Origin: Bifidobacterium breve
Lineage (GTDB): Bacteria; Actinomycetota; Acidimicrobiia; Acidimicrobiales; Ilumatobacteraceae
Reading direction: 5' to 3'
NCBI GenBank assembly: GCA_943325435.2
Contig: CALPPK020000141.1
Location: forward strand, 1 to 5,014
Length of the DNA stretch: 5,014 nucleotides
Below, piece by piece: positions 1 to 5,014 of this stretch. Numbering within the stretch: position 1 is the first letter of the stretch; each line of letters begins with the position of its first letter. A program made the position numbers and the translations under genes. Under the pieces are notes generated by a model. The model saw only the letters and a program-made list of their open reading frames with translations, was not told the DNA's origin and ran no database searches.

Positions 1-529
1 CAGAATCAAACAAGCGACCCGTCAACATGATTTCTTGGGCACGGGCTGCACCTATCAGCCGGGGAAGCAACCAGCTTGTTCCGATGTCGCATGCAGAAAG
101 ACCAATTCTGATGAATGCCGCATTGAACCTTGCGGTTTCCGAACAAATGCGCAGATCAGAACCGAGAACCAGAGCGAAGCCACCACCAGCGGCTGGACCA
201 TTCACCGCCGAAATGATCGGTTGCGGAATCGACCTCATCTTGGGGATAAGCGAAGCGATGTGTTTCTGAACAGCGAAACCCTTTTCGACACTGCCCTTCC
301 ACTCAAACCCTGGAGCCTCTCCATAGCCCCCCAGGTCGAGACCCGCACAGAATCCACGTCCACTTCCAGTAAGTACAACCACGCGAACATCACGCGATTT
401 TCCGATTTTGCTGAAAGTCTCGTGCAATGATTCAACCATCGCGGAGGTCATCGCATTCAGCTTGTCCGGCCTGTTCATTGTGACCAATGCAATGCCCTCG
501 CGCGGATATGTCAGTTCAATTTCAGCCAT
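1..529 (-). CDS. Enoyl-CoA hydratase/isomerase (crotonase) family protein, C-terminus cut by window edge
   Basis: I read this from the complement: an open frame of 176 codons starts at the ATG at 529-527 and runs off the left edge. Family members are usually about 260 residues, so roughly a third is missing. Crotonase hallmarks are clear: the N-terminal strand with ALVTMNRPDKLNAM (residues 14-27), the first oxyanion-hole segment GRGFCAGLDL (57-66), the second segment NGPAAGGGFAL (110-120), and LLPRLIGAARAQEIMLTGRL (154-173). These proteins bind acyl-CoA thioesters and hydrate, isomerise or otherwise transform them in the cytoplasm, usually in fatty-acid or side-chain degradation. The two glutamates of classical enoyl-CoA hydratase (Glu144 and Glu164 in the rat enzyme) align with Ala119 and Phe139; an Asp (148) lies nearby. 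The exact reaction is therefore open. ATG 529 gives a normal family N-terminus, but its Shine-Dalgarno is weak; in-frame GTG and TTG codons lie a few codons upstream. The family call is firm and the substrate unknown. Confidence 0.93.
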   Translation of the reverse strand, partial: MAEIELTYPREGIALVTMNRPDKLNAMTSAMVESLHETFSKIGKSRDVRVVVLTGSGRGFCAGLDLGGYGEAPGFEWKGSVEKGFAVQKHIASLIPKMRSIPQPIISAVNGPAAGGGFALVLGSDLRICSETARFNAAFIRIGLSACDIGTSWLLPRLIGAARAQEIMLTGRLFDS

Positions 530-634
530 GCGCAATCGTGTCACTTTCTCTGACCTAAAGCCCACACGGAACTCCGTAAAGCCCCCTTGCCCCGTCTCCA
601 TAGGCAATAATGGATTCATTCGTTTTAGGAACAT
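530..634. promoter_or_regulatory. Divergent intergenic spacer between the crotonase and GT-C genes
   Basis: These 105 bases separate two divergent start codons, so promoters for both genes should lie here or in the flanking 5' coding ends. I see no convincing -35/-10 pair on either strand; TTGCCC at 587-592 is the best -35-like hexamer on the plus strand, but no good -10 sits at the right distance. A short palindrome, ACGGA-AC-TCCGT (566-577), could be an operator half-site pair, but arms of 5 bp can occur by chance. The AGGA at 627-630, 4 bases before ATG 635, is the likely ribosome binding site of the plus-strand gene. The regulatory assignment rests on gene arrangement, not on a recognised motif. 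Confidence 0.4.
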
Positions 635-1828
635 ATGACAATCACTTCACTCGCTCGCCGTCTCCACATACCACCCGCCACTGATCCGTGGGGACGAGCA
701 CTTCGACGAGCCGGTCTTGTGTATGTACTGTCTCGATTGTTCGTGGTGATGGGAGCGGCTATTGCAGTCGCAGCACAGGCGGTTGTGGACCGTACGAATG
801 ATGTTGAACCAACTAACGGACTCAGTGGACTTGCCGACATTCTGGCTAGCTGGGATGGCCACTGGTATCTCGATGTCGTGCGTGAGGGTTATCCACATCA
901 CATCATGCCCAATGTGACCTACTTCGTATCCGATGCACGAGCCGCATTCTTCCCTCTCTACCCCCGATTTGTTCACTACATAGATGTGGTTATTCCGGGT
1001 GGGCCTGTGAGCATGGCACTCGCTGTCAACATCATCCTTGGCGCATGTTTTGTATTCCTCGCTGGCTACTTATGTCGCGGGCTTTTTGATATCAAGACTG
1101 CCGAAAAGGCGATGATTCTTATTGCGCTGTTTCCCGGCAGTTTCGTTCTCAGCATGGCCTACTCCGAAGCACTCATGCTCACAATTGTTGCCCTATGTTT
1201 CATTGCACTGCGCGACAAGCACTGGCTATGGGCAGGAATTCTTGCCGCCATGGCTACAGCGACACGACCAAATGGTGTTGCCTTAATTGCGGCATGTGCC
1301 GTTGCGTCTTTGCTTGCCATTCGCAACGACAGAGATTGGCGATCACTTATTGCCCCCGCCCTCTCGCCTCTCGGATTCATCGGATTCATGTGGTTCCTGC
1401 GAATGCACACAGGAGAAGACACTGCTTGGTTTCGCGTTCAACGTGAAGCATGGGATGAAGGCACCAGCTTCGGCGCAACTGCTGTGCAGAGAACTATCGA
1501 CTTCTTCATACATCCTGTGAGTTCACCAACTTCAGTATTAACTGCGGCAAGTGTTGCAGCCATGTTGATCGGTCTTTACATGGGCCGCAAATACAAGATG
1601 AATCTCATCTACTGGTCGTACACCGCGGTCATCCTTGCGTTGATGCTGATTCCTGCGACCGTTACAGCACGACCCAGGTTTCTGTTCACTGCATTTCCAC
1701 TTTTCTTCCCAGTAGCGCGTGCTTTACGCGACGATGACGACAAGTGGTGGCCATTGGTTGTGGTCGTCATGGTTGGCGGACTGGTGACAGTTATGGGAAT
1801 TTATGGCGTTCGGGGAGCCATTCCCTAG
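635..1828 (+). CDS. PIG-V-type polytopic GT-C glycosyltransferase (mannosyltransferase family)
   Basis: This 397-residue integral membrane protein resembles the bacterial branch of the PIG-V (GPI mannosyltransferase 2, Mannosyl_trans2) family. Diagnostic stretches are WDGHWYLDVVREGYP (73-87, the acidic WDxxWY motif in the first extracytoplasmic loop, presumed to contain the catalytic Asp), AAFFPLYP (103-110), ALFPGSFVLSMAYSEAL (164-180), ATATRPNG (207-214) and RPRFLFTAFPLFFPVA (346-361). About eight to ten hydrophobic segments follow, starting near residues 27-50 and ending at 372-392, with an Asp-rich hydrophilic turn (366-369). GT-C enzymes transfer a sugar from a polyprenyl-phosphate donor to an acceptor on the outer face of the membrane. 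The gene faces the arabinose-donor cluster and lies on the opposite strand. A role in cell-envelope glycan or glycolipid synthesis is likely, but donor (mannose, arabinose or other) and acceptor are unknown. AGGA at 627-630 supports the ATG at 635, though its 4-base spacing is short. The family call is confident; the sugar is not. Confidence 0.85.
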   Translation: MTITSLARRLHIPPATDPWGRALRRAGLVYVLSRLFVVMGAAIAVAAQAVVDRTNDVEPTNGLSGLADILASWDGHWYLDVVREGYPHHIMPNVTYFVSDARAAFFPLYPRFVHYIDVVIPGGPVSMALAVNIILGACFVFLAGYLCRGLFDIKTAEKAMILIALFPGSFVLSMAYSEALMLTIVALCFIALRDKHWLWAGILAAMATATRPNGVALIAACAVASLLAIRNDRDWRSLIAPALSPLGFIGFMWFLRMHTGEDTAWFRVQREAWDEGTSFGATAVQRTIDFFIHPVSSPTSVLTAASVAAMLIGLYMGRKYKMNLIYWSYTAVILALMLIPATVTARPRFLFTAFPLFFPVARALRDDDDKWWPLVVVVMVGGLVTVMGIYGVRGAIP

Positions 1829-1832
1829 ACAG

Positions 1833-2597
1833 TTACAGAGGAAGACGACGCCACACTGCCGTCGGCAGGTTCTTCAGTATCAAAAACATGTACTGCAGTA
1901 ATCCGGGAACCCAGATAACTGTCTTCGAAGTTGAGATTGCTTTTTCAACAGCGGCTGCTACAGAATCAGCATCTGTAGAAAACGGGGCTTTGTCCATGCC
2001 TTTTGTCATCTTTGTAGTGACAAACCCAGGACGCACGACCAACACTGAAACACCAGAGCCAACCAGTTCATGGTCAAGTGCCAGAGCGAAACCGTCGATA
2101 CCAGCCTTTGTAGCTCCATAGGCAGGATTACCTTTACGAACTCGCTCGCCTGCGACCGACGATAGCAAAACCATTTTTCCGTAGCCCTGCGAGCGCATCT
2201 GAGCCGCAAGTGCATACATCAGCACCATGGTGCCGGTGAAGTTAACGTCCGCAACTGGCAACAACGCAGCGGGATTCGCGTAATAGTCAACACCTTCTTG
2301 CAAGACGCCTTGAGCAATAACAGCGACATCAATATCCCCTACTTGCTGCACAACTTCGGCTACAACGTGAACCATTGATGCAGAATCATCTGCATTGAAC
2401 CGCACATGATGAATTTCAAGATCTGGATACCGGTCTGCGATATCAGCAATCTGATTCTCAGCCGCATCGATATCACGACTGACGAGAACTACATGTGACA
2501 CTCCAGGCTTCACCAGTTTGTGCAGAATTGCATGTCCTATCTCGCTGGTACCACCAAACAACACAATGTTCTGGGCAACGCCTACACCATTTTTCAT
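1833..2597 (-). CDS. dprE2: Decaprenylphosphoryl-2-keto-D-erythro-pentose reductase (SDR family)
   Basis: This is a 254-residue short-chain dehydrogenase/reductase, the same length as M. tuberculosis DprE2 (Rv3791). It reduces the 2-keto lipid intermediate made by DprE1, using NAD(P)H, to give decaprenylphosphoryl-D-arabinose, completing the C2 epimerisation. Visible features are the Rossmann nucleotide loop GGTSEIG (15-21), the active-site Asn in VNFTG (Asn119), Ser147 in LLSSVAGERVR, and the YxxxK pair Tyr160/Lys164 in YGATKAG. RPGFVTTKM (189-197) follows. The C-terminal tail WVPGLLQYMFLILKNLP is hydrophobic and could hold the enzyme at the membrane; the same tail type occurs in DprE2. The phrase SSVAGERVRKGNPAYGATKAGIDGF splits across 146-170 and closely parallels the mycobacterial protein. 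The start ATG overlaps the dprE1 stop by 4 bases (ATGA), with AGGAGA 5 bases upstream, so the two are translationally coupled. The stop is 4 bases from the convergent glycosyltransferase stop. Confidence 0.93.
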   Translation of the reverse strand: MKNGVGVAQNIVLFGGTSEIGHAILHKLVKPGVSHVVLVSRDIDAAENQIADIADRYPDLEIHHVRFNADDSASMVHVVAEVVQQVGDIDVAVIAQGVLQEGVDYYANPAALLPVADVNFTGTMVLMYALAAQMRSQGYGKMVLLSSVAGERVRKGNPAYGATKAGIDGFALALDHELVGSGVSVLVVRPGFVTTKMTKGMDKAPFSTDADSVAAAVEKAISTSKTVIWVPGLLQYMFLILKNLPTAVWRRLPL

Positions 2598-3973
2598 AAC
2601 GATCTCCTGTGATCAACTAAACCCAAACGGCGCGACAAATCGCTACGCCATAATCCACTGGGATCCATTTCTTCTTGAGTATTCATCCACTCGTCGATGC
2701 GAGGGTATCCACGACGCACAGCGGAAGCAGAGACGTGAGAATCCTTAGCTAGATAGTGACGACCACCTGCATCTAACACAAGCGAGTCAACATCCGATAG
2801 GAGTTCGGCCAAACCAGAAATACCTGCGGCCATATCAAGTGTCAATGTCCAGCCCTCTGTAGGAAATGACATTGGAGCATTGTTTTGAGGACCCATTCTT
2901 TTAAGCACTGCAAGAAACGACGCAACACCCGCGCCGGAGAACTTTTCAATCACCTTGCGCAACACGTCAGTGCGGTCAAGCGGAACAATAAATTGATATT
3001 GAATAAATCCTTGTTTGCCGTACAAACGGTTCCAACGATTAACTCCATCGAGCGGATGAAAGAACGCTGGGATTGATTCCAAACCAATGTGGCTCTTTGC
3101 TGGCGCCTTGCGGTACCACGCTTCATTGAAGGCCTTAATCGACCACTTGTTCAATAACCCATTTGGCACCCAACCTGGTGCAGACACCGTGAGGCGTGGG
3201 TCGTACGCCAAAGGATCCTTGTTATCTACCTTGCTGGCAGCAGCATGGTCGCCACGTGTCAAAACACCACGGCCCATTGACGCTCCGGTAGCAAGAAGAT
3301 CCACCCAAGCCACAGAATATCGATAGTCATCATCTACGCCGTCAGCACTCATGGCCGCACACACAGCGTCAAAATTCTCCAAACGAACAGTTTCAACTTC
3401 CACACGCGAAGACTCAATCTTCAACATGGCAATAGTCGCCCGAAGAATTACGCCGGTCAGTCCCATTCCGCCCACGGTTGCCCAAAACCAAGCCGAATTC
3501 TGTTCGGGTGAAAGTTCAACAACTTCACCACTCGACAACATCAGCGACAACGACCGCACATGTTGGCCAAAGCTTCCATCGATATGGTGATTTTTACCAT
3601 GTATGTCAGAGGCGATAGCTCCGCCCACAGTGACGAATCTGGTTCCTGGAGTAACGGGGATGAACCATCCTTGAGGAACACACATACGCAATATGGAATC
3701 GATACTGACACTTGAAGCCACTGTCAGTATCCCCGTCAATGGATCGAAATCTGCATCGATACCCATTGGGTCATTTTCTGCAGTCATCTCAAGAACAATT
3801 CCGCCTGCATTTTGTGAAGCTGCCCCATACGACCGACCGAGACCACGAGGAATAACTCCCCTCTCGCCTGCAGAACCAATTGTTGTGCGAACTACATCAA
3901 CATCGGTGGTGTGAATTAGATCTGCAACAGTCCATGCGGTTCGACCCCACCCTGAAAGACGCTGCATAACCAT
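2594..3973 (-). CDS. dprE1: Decaprenylphosphoryl-beta-D-ribose 2'-oxidase (FAD-dependent)
   Basis: This 459-residue VAO-type flavoprotein is close to the 461 residues of M. tuberculosis DprE1 (Rv3790). It oxidises the C2 hydroxyl of polyprenylphosphoryl-ribose to the 2-keto form, which DprE2 then reduces to the arabinose form. FAD-binding signatures are RGLGRSYG (43-50) and PGTRFVTVGGAIASDIHGKNHH split over 109-130, followed by FWATVGGMGLTG (163-174). Substrate-side motifs include AWVD (222-225), GFIQYQF (322-328, Gln325/Gln327), Lys358 and YLAKDS (407-412), where Lys410 matches catalytic Lys418. The position of Cys387, the benzothiazinone target, aligns to Thr378 (GWTLTLD), and Asn385 aligns to Thr376. 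The C-terminus extends about eight residues past the usual RRL ending. ATG 3973 was chosen because a -10-like box lies at leaderless distance; a second in-frame ATG two codons on (3967) is possible. No strong Shine-Dalgarno precedes either. Confidence 0.95.
   Translation of the reverse strand: MVMQRLSGWGRTAWTVADLIHTTDVDVVRTTIGSAGERGVIPRGLGRSYGAASQNAGGIVLEMTAENDPMGIDADFDPLTGILTVASSVSIDSILRMCVPQGWFIPVTPGTRFVTVGGAIASDIHGKNHHIDGSFGQHVRSLSLMLSSGEVVELSPEQNSAWFWATVGGMGLTGVILRATIAMLKIESSRVEVETVRLENFDAVCAAMSADGVDDDYRYSVAWVDLLATGASMGRGVLTRGDHAAASKVDNKDPLAYDPRLTVSAPGWVPNGLLNKWSIKAFNEAWYRKAPAKSHIGLESIPAFFHPLDGVNRWNRLYGKQGFIQYQFIVPLDRTDVLRKVIEKFSGAGVASFLAVLKRMGPQNNAPMSFPTEGWTLTLDMAAGISGLAELLSDVDSLVLDAGGRHYLAKDSHVSASAVRRGYPRIDEWMNTQEEMDPSGLWRSDLSRRLGLVDHRRSL
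2603..2608 (-). promoter_or_regulatory. Ribosome binding site of dprE2 inside the dprE1 3' end
   Basis: On the minus strand AGGAGA ends 5 bases before the dprE2 ATG at 2597. It is the clearest Shine-Dalgarno in the minus-strand cluster and fixes this start within the ATGA overlap. It lies in codons for the last residues of DprE1 (RRSL), so the dprE1 tail sequence is partly constrained by this site. Confidence 0.75.
3701..3731 (-). repeat. Perfect 10-bp inverted repeat (hairpin) within dprE1
   Basis: GATACTGACA (3701-3710) is exactly complementary to TGTCAGTATC (3722-3731), with an 11-base loop. In the mRNA it would form a 10-bp stem near codons 81-91 of dprE1, covering residues ILTVASSVSI. 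No U-tract follows, so it is not an intrinsic terminator. It may be an mRNA structure, a protein binding site or chance. Confidence 0.6.
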
Positions 3974-3979
3974 GCATCA

Positions 3980-3985
3980 ATTCTA
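3980..3985 (-). promoter_or_regulatory. Candidate -10 box for leaderless dprE1 transcription
   Basis: On the minus strand TAGAAT fits the actinobacterial -10 pattern TANNNT. It ends 6 bases before the dprE1 ATG at 3973, so a start site 7 bases downstream would fall on the A of the ATG and give a leaderless mRNA. This agrees with the lack of a Shine-Dalgarno upstream. No good -35 hexamer lies 16-18 bases upstream; TTGACC (4013-4008) is 22 bases away. If real, it would give dprE1-dprE2 a promoter of their own, in addition to read-through from ubiA. Confidence 0.4.
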
Positions 3986-3990
3986 GACCG

Positions 3991-4012
3991 TGACCTCAAT
4001 AAACAGAGGTCA
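3991..4012. repeat. Perfect 7-bp inverted repeat in the ubiA-dprE1 gap, candidate operator
   Basis: The arms TGACCTC (3991-3997) and GAGGTCA (4006-4012) are perfectly complementary around an A-rich 8-base spacer. Relative to a transcript starting at 3973 it covers about -18 to -39, a usual place for an operator. It lacks a following T-tract in either direction, so it is not a canonical terminator. It could also form a small RNA hairpin between the ubiA and dprE1 cistrons. Confidence 0.5.
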
Positions 4013-4024
4013 ATGCGTGTTTCC

Positions 4025-4894
4025 TTACGAGGCGTACACCGCGAGACCATACACAACAACCCACACTGCGCCATAGGCCTGAATCCAGCGATCATTAAAG
4101 AACACTTCTTCGGGAGCTCCACCGCCACCATTTTCCAACACCAACAGATAGCGCAGAAGGGCTAGCACCATCGGCACAATAGATAAGCCGTGGAACGGAA
4201 TGGTTTCACTGGAAATTGCTGCATTTTCAAACGCCCACATGCAATACGTCACAACAGTTGCGGTGCACGACACAACTAGAAGCTGTCGTAGATATACAAG
4301 AGAATAAGACTTCAGAGAAGTCCGTGTTGCAACCGCCTGGTCACCCAATTCCAACAACTCAGCGAAACGCTTTCCTGTCACAATGAAAAAAGAGCCGAAC
4401 GTGATACACAGTACAAACCACATTGACATCGGTGTTTGAGTAGCAGCAGCACCGACCATGGCACGCAATACAAAACCACTTGCTACGAGCGACAGATCGA
4501 GCAACGGAATATGTTTCCACCATGTGCTGTAGCCAATAGTCAGACCTGCATACAGCGCAATGATGCCACCTGCAGCTGGACGGACAACGTAACCAAGAGC
4601 AGGACCACTTATCAACAAGACCGAACCAACAACACGAGCTATAGGAAGAGGAACAGCACCGCTTGCGATAGGTCGGTTTCGTTTCTTCGGGTGCTGTCGG
4701 TCTTGCTCGACGTCCATGATGTCGTTCCAGTAATACGTTCCGCTTGCGACCATACAGAACGCTGCAAAGACTGCAAGGGTTTTGCCAAGCGACGACCATT
4801 CGTTCAGAACACCGAGGGCTGCAGGTGCAGCAAAGACGAGTACGTTCTTCGTCCATTGAGATGGACGAGCCTCTTTAATGCAAGACAGAATCAT
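4025..4894 (-). CDS. ubiA: Decaprenyl-phosphate phosphoribosyltransferase (DPPR synthase, UbiA superfamily)
   Basis: This 289-residue membrane protein belongs to the UbiA prenyltransferase superfamily and matches the DPPR synthase type (M. tuberculosis Rv3806c, about 300 residues). It transfers 5-phosphoribose from PRPP to polyprenyl phosphate, the committed step to DPA, on the cytoplasmic side of the membrane. The N-terminus RPSQWTKNVLVFAAP (10-24) is typical of this subgroup. The first metal/diphosphate motif is NDIMDVEQD (57-65; Asn57, Asp58, Asp61, Asp65), followed by HPKKRNRPIASG (68-79). The second motif region is YSTWWKHIPLLDLSLVASG (122-140; Tyr122, Lys127, Asp133), then FVLRAMVGA (141-149) and GKRFAEL (174-180). 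About nine hydrophobic segments can be counted, as expected for the superfamily. Its ATG overlaps the upstream HAD stop by 4 bases with little Shine-Dalgarno, suggesting coupled translation. A 51-base gap separates it from dprE1. The neighbours make the DPPR synthase role much more likely than a quinone or heme prenyltransferase role. Confidence 0.93.
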   Translation of the reverse strand: MILSCIKEARPSQWTKNVLVFAAPAALGVLNEWSSLGKTLAVFAAFCMVASGTYYWNDIMDVEQDRQHPKKRNRPIASGAVPLPIARVVGSVLLISGPALGYVVRPAAGGIIALYAGLTIGYSTWWKHIPLLDLSLVASGFVLRAMVGAAATQTPMSMWFVLCITFGSFFIVTGKRFAELLELGDQAVATRTSLKSYSLVYLRQLLVVSCTATVVTYCMWAFENAAISSETIPFHGLSIVPMVLALLRYLLVLENGGGGAPEEVFFNDRWIQAYGAVWVVVYGLAVYAS

Positions 4895-5014
4895 GCGACC
4901 AACATCACTAAATCAATATCATTTACCCAAGTTGGTTCAGAAAAAAGCTCTAACAATTGCGTGTCTCCTGACGAGTCCCCATATGCATACACAAGGTCCT
5001 CAGTCGCTATCCCG
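4891..5014 (-). CDS. HAD-superfamily phosphatase, C-terminal fragment (candidate DPPR 5-phosphatase)
   Basis: Only the last 40 codons and the stop are inside the window; the gene continues past the right edge. The reading frame from 5013 gives ATEDLVYAYGDSSGDTQLL followed by a short tail ending LVMLVA. AYGDSSGD is the HAD motif IV, in which the two Asp residues bind the catalytic magnesium; its form resembles the HAD-IB (SerB-like) group. The stop TGA overlaps the ubiA ATG by 4 bases (ATGA), so the two genes are one translational unit. DPA synthesis needs a phosphatase to remove the 5-phosphate from the UbiA product. In some other bacteria a HAD domain occurs together with a UbiA-type protein, so this gene is a plausible enzyme for that step. 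The role is inferred from position; the catalytic DxDx motif I lies outside the window and cannot be checked. Confidence 0.8.
   Translation of the reverse strand, partial: GIATEDLVYAYGDSSGDTQLLELFSEPTWVNDIDLVMLVA

Noticed and set aside
35..430. Plus-strand open frame of 131 codons at the left end
   Set aside because: It lies antisense to the crotonase gene, whose protein shows clear family motifs over the same bases; the plus-strand translation is low-complexity and shows no domain.
530..634. A riboswitch or small RNA in the divergent spacer
   Set aside because: The 105 bases show no extended pairing or known riboswitch core; only a 5-bp-arm palindrome is present.
647..976. Minus-strand open frame of 109 codons opposite the glycosyltransferase
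   Set aside because: It is antisense to the conserved WDGHWY and FFPLYP region, with no recognisable domain or ribosome binding site.
1813..1825. Small hairpin GGGA-gccat-TCCC at the end of the glycosyltransferase gene as a terminator
   Set aside because: The stem is only 4 bp and no T-tract follows on either strand.
1744..2121. Plus-strand open frame running from the glycosyltransferase end into dprE2
   Set aside because: It is out of frame with one gene and antisense to the other; the translation looks like no known protein.
3761..3771. Palindrome ACCCA-T-TGGGT inside dprE1
   Set aside because: Arms of 5 bp in coding sequence are expected by chance, and the bases encode ordinary DprE1 residues (DPMG).
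4359..4856. Minus-strand open frame of 165 codons inside ubiA
   Set aside because: It is an alternative frame of ubiA with a Cys/Arg/Ser-rich translation typical of out-of-frame reading; the ubiA frame has full UbiA motifs.

Overview
The window looks like a piece of an actinobacterial (Actinomycetota) chromosome. It carries a set of genes for decaprenylphosphoryl-arabinose (DPA), the lipid-linked arabinofuranose donor best known from mycobacterial and corynebacterial arabinan synthesis. By eye the G+C content is about half, lower than usual for classical Mycobacteriales. A lower-GC or uncultured actinobacterial lineage is therefore plausible, but the sequence does not settle the taxonomy. There are six protein genes, two of them cut by the window edges. 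I saw no RNA gene, mobile element, CRISPR array or tandem repeat.

Layout from left to right. Positions 1-529 (minus) hold the N-terminal 176 codons of a crotonase-fold enoyl-CoA hydratase/isomerase-like protein. A 105-base divergent spacer follows. Positions 635-1828 (plus) hold a polytopic PIG-V-type GT-C glycosyltransferase. Its stop lies 4 bases from the stop of the convergent minus-strand cluster. That cluster reads, in transcription order, HAD-family phosphatase (3' end only, 5014-4891), ubiA-type DPPR synthase (4894-4025), dprE1 (3973-2594) and dprE2 (2597-1833). The HAD/ubiA and dprE1/dprE2 pairs each overlap by 4 bases (ATGA). Only a 51-base gap separates ubiA from dprE1.

How the genes fit together (established for the families, inferred here): UbiA transfers 5-phosphoribose from PRPP to polyprenyl phosphate. 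A phosphatase removes the 5-phosphate, and DprE1 plus DprE2 epimerise C2 of the ribose to give DPA. The HAD protein is translationally coupled to ubiA and is a good candidate for the dephosphorylation step, in place of the PAP2-type protein (Rv3807c) found beside ubiA in Mycobacterium tuberculosis. The adjacent GT-C enzyme may use a polyprenyl-phosphate sugar, but its donor cannot be told from sequence.

The points most worth a second look are: the HAD-for-PAP2 replacement; a Thr at the DprE1 position equivalent to the benzothiazinone-target Cys387; a 7-bp perfect inverted repeat plus a leaderless-type -10 box in the ubiA-dprE1 gap; a 10-bp perfect hairpin inside dprE1; and a crotonase lacking both classical catalytic glutamates.
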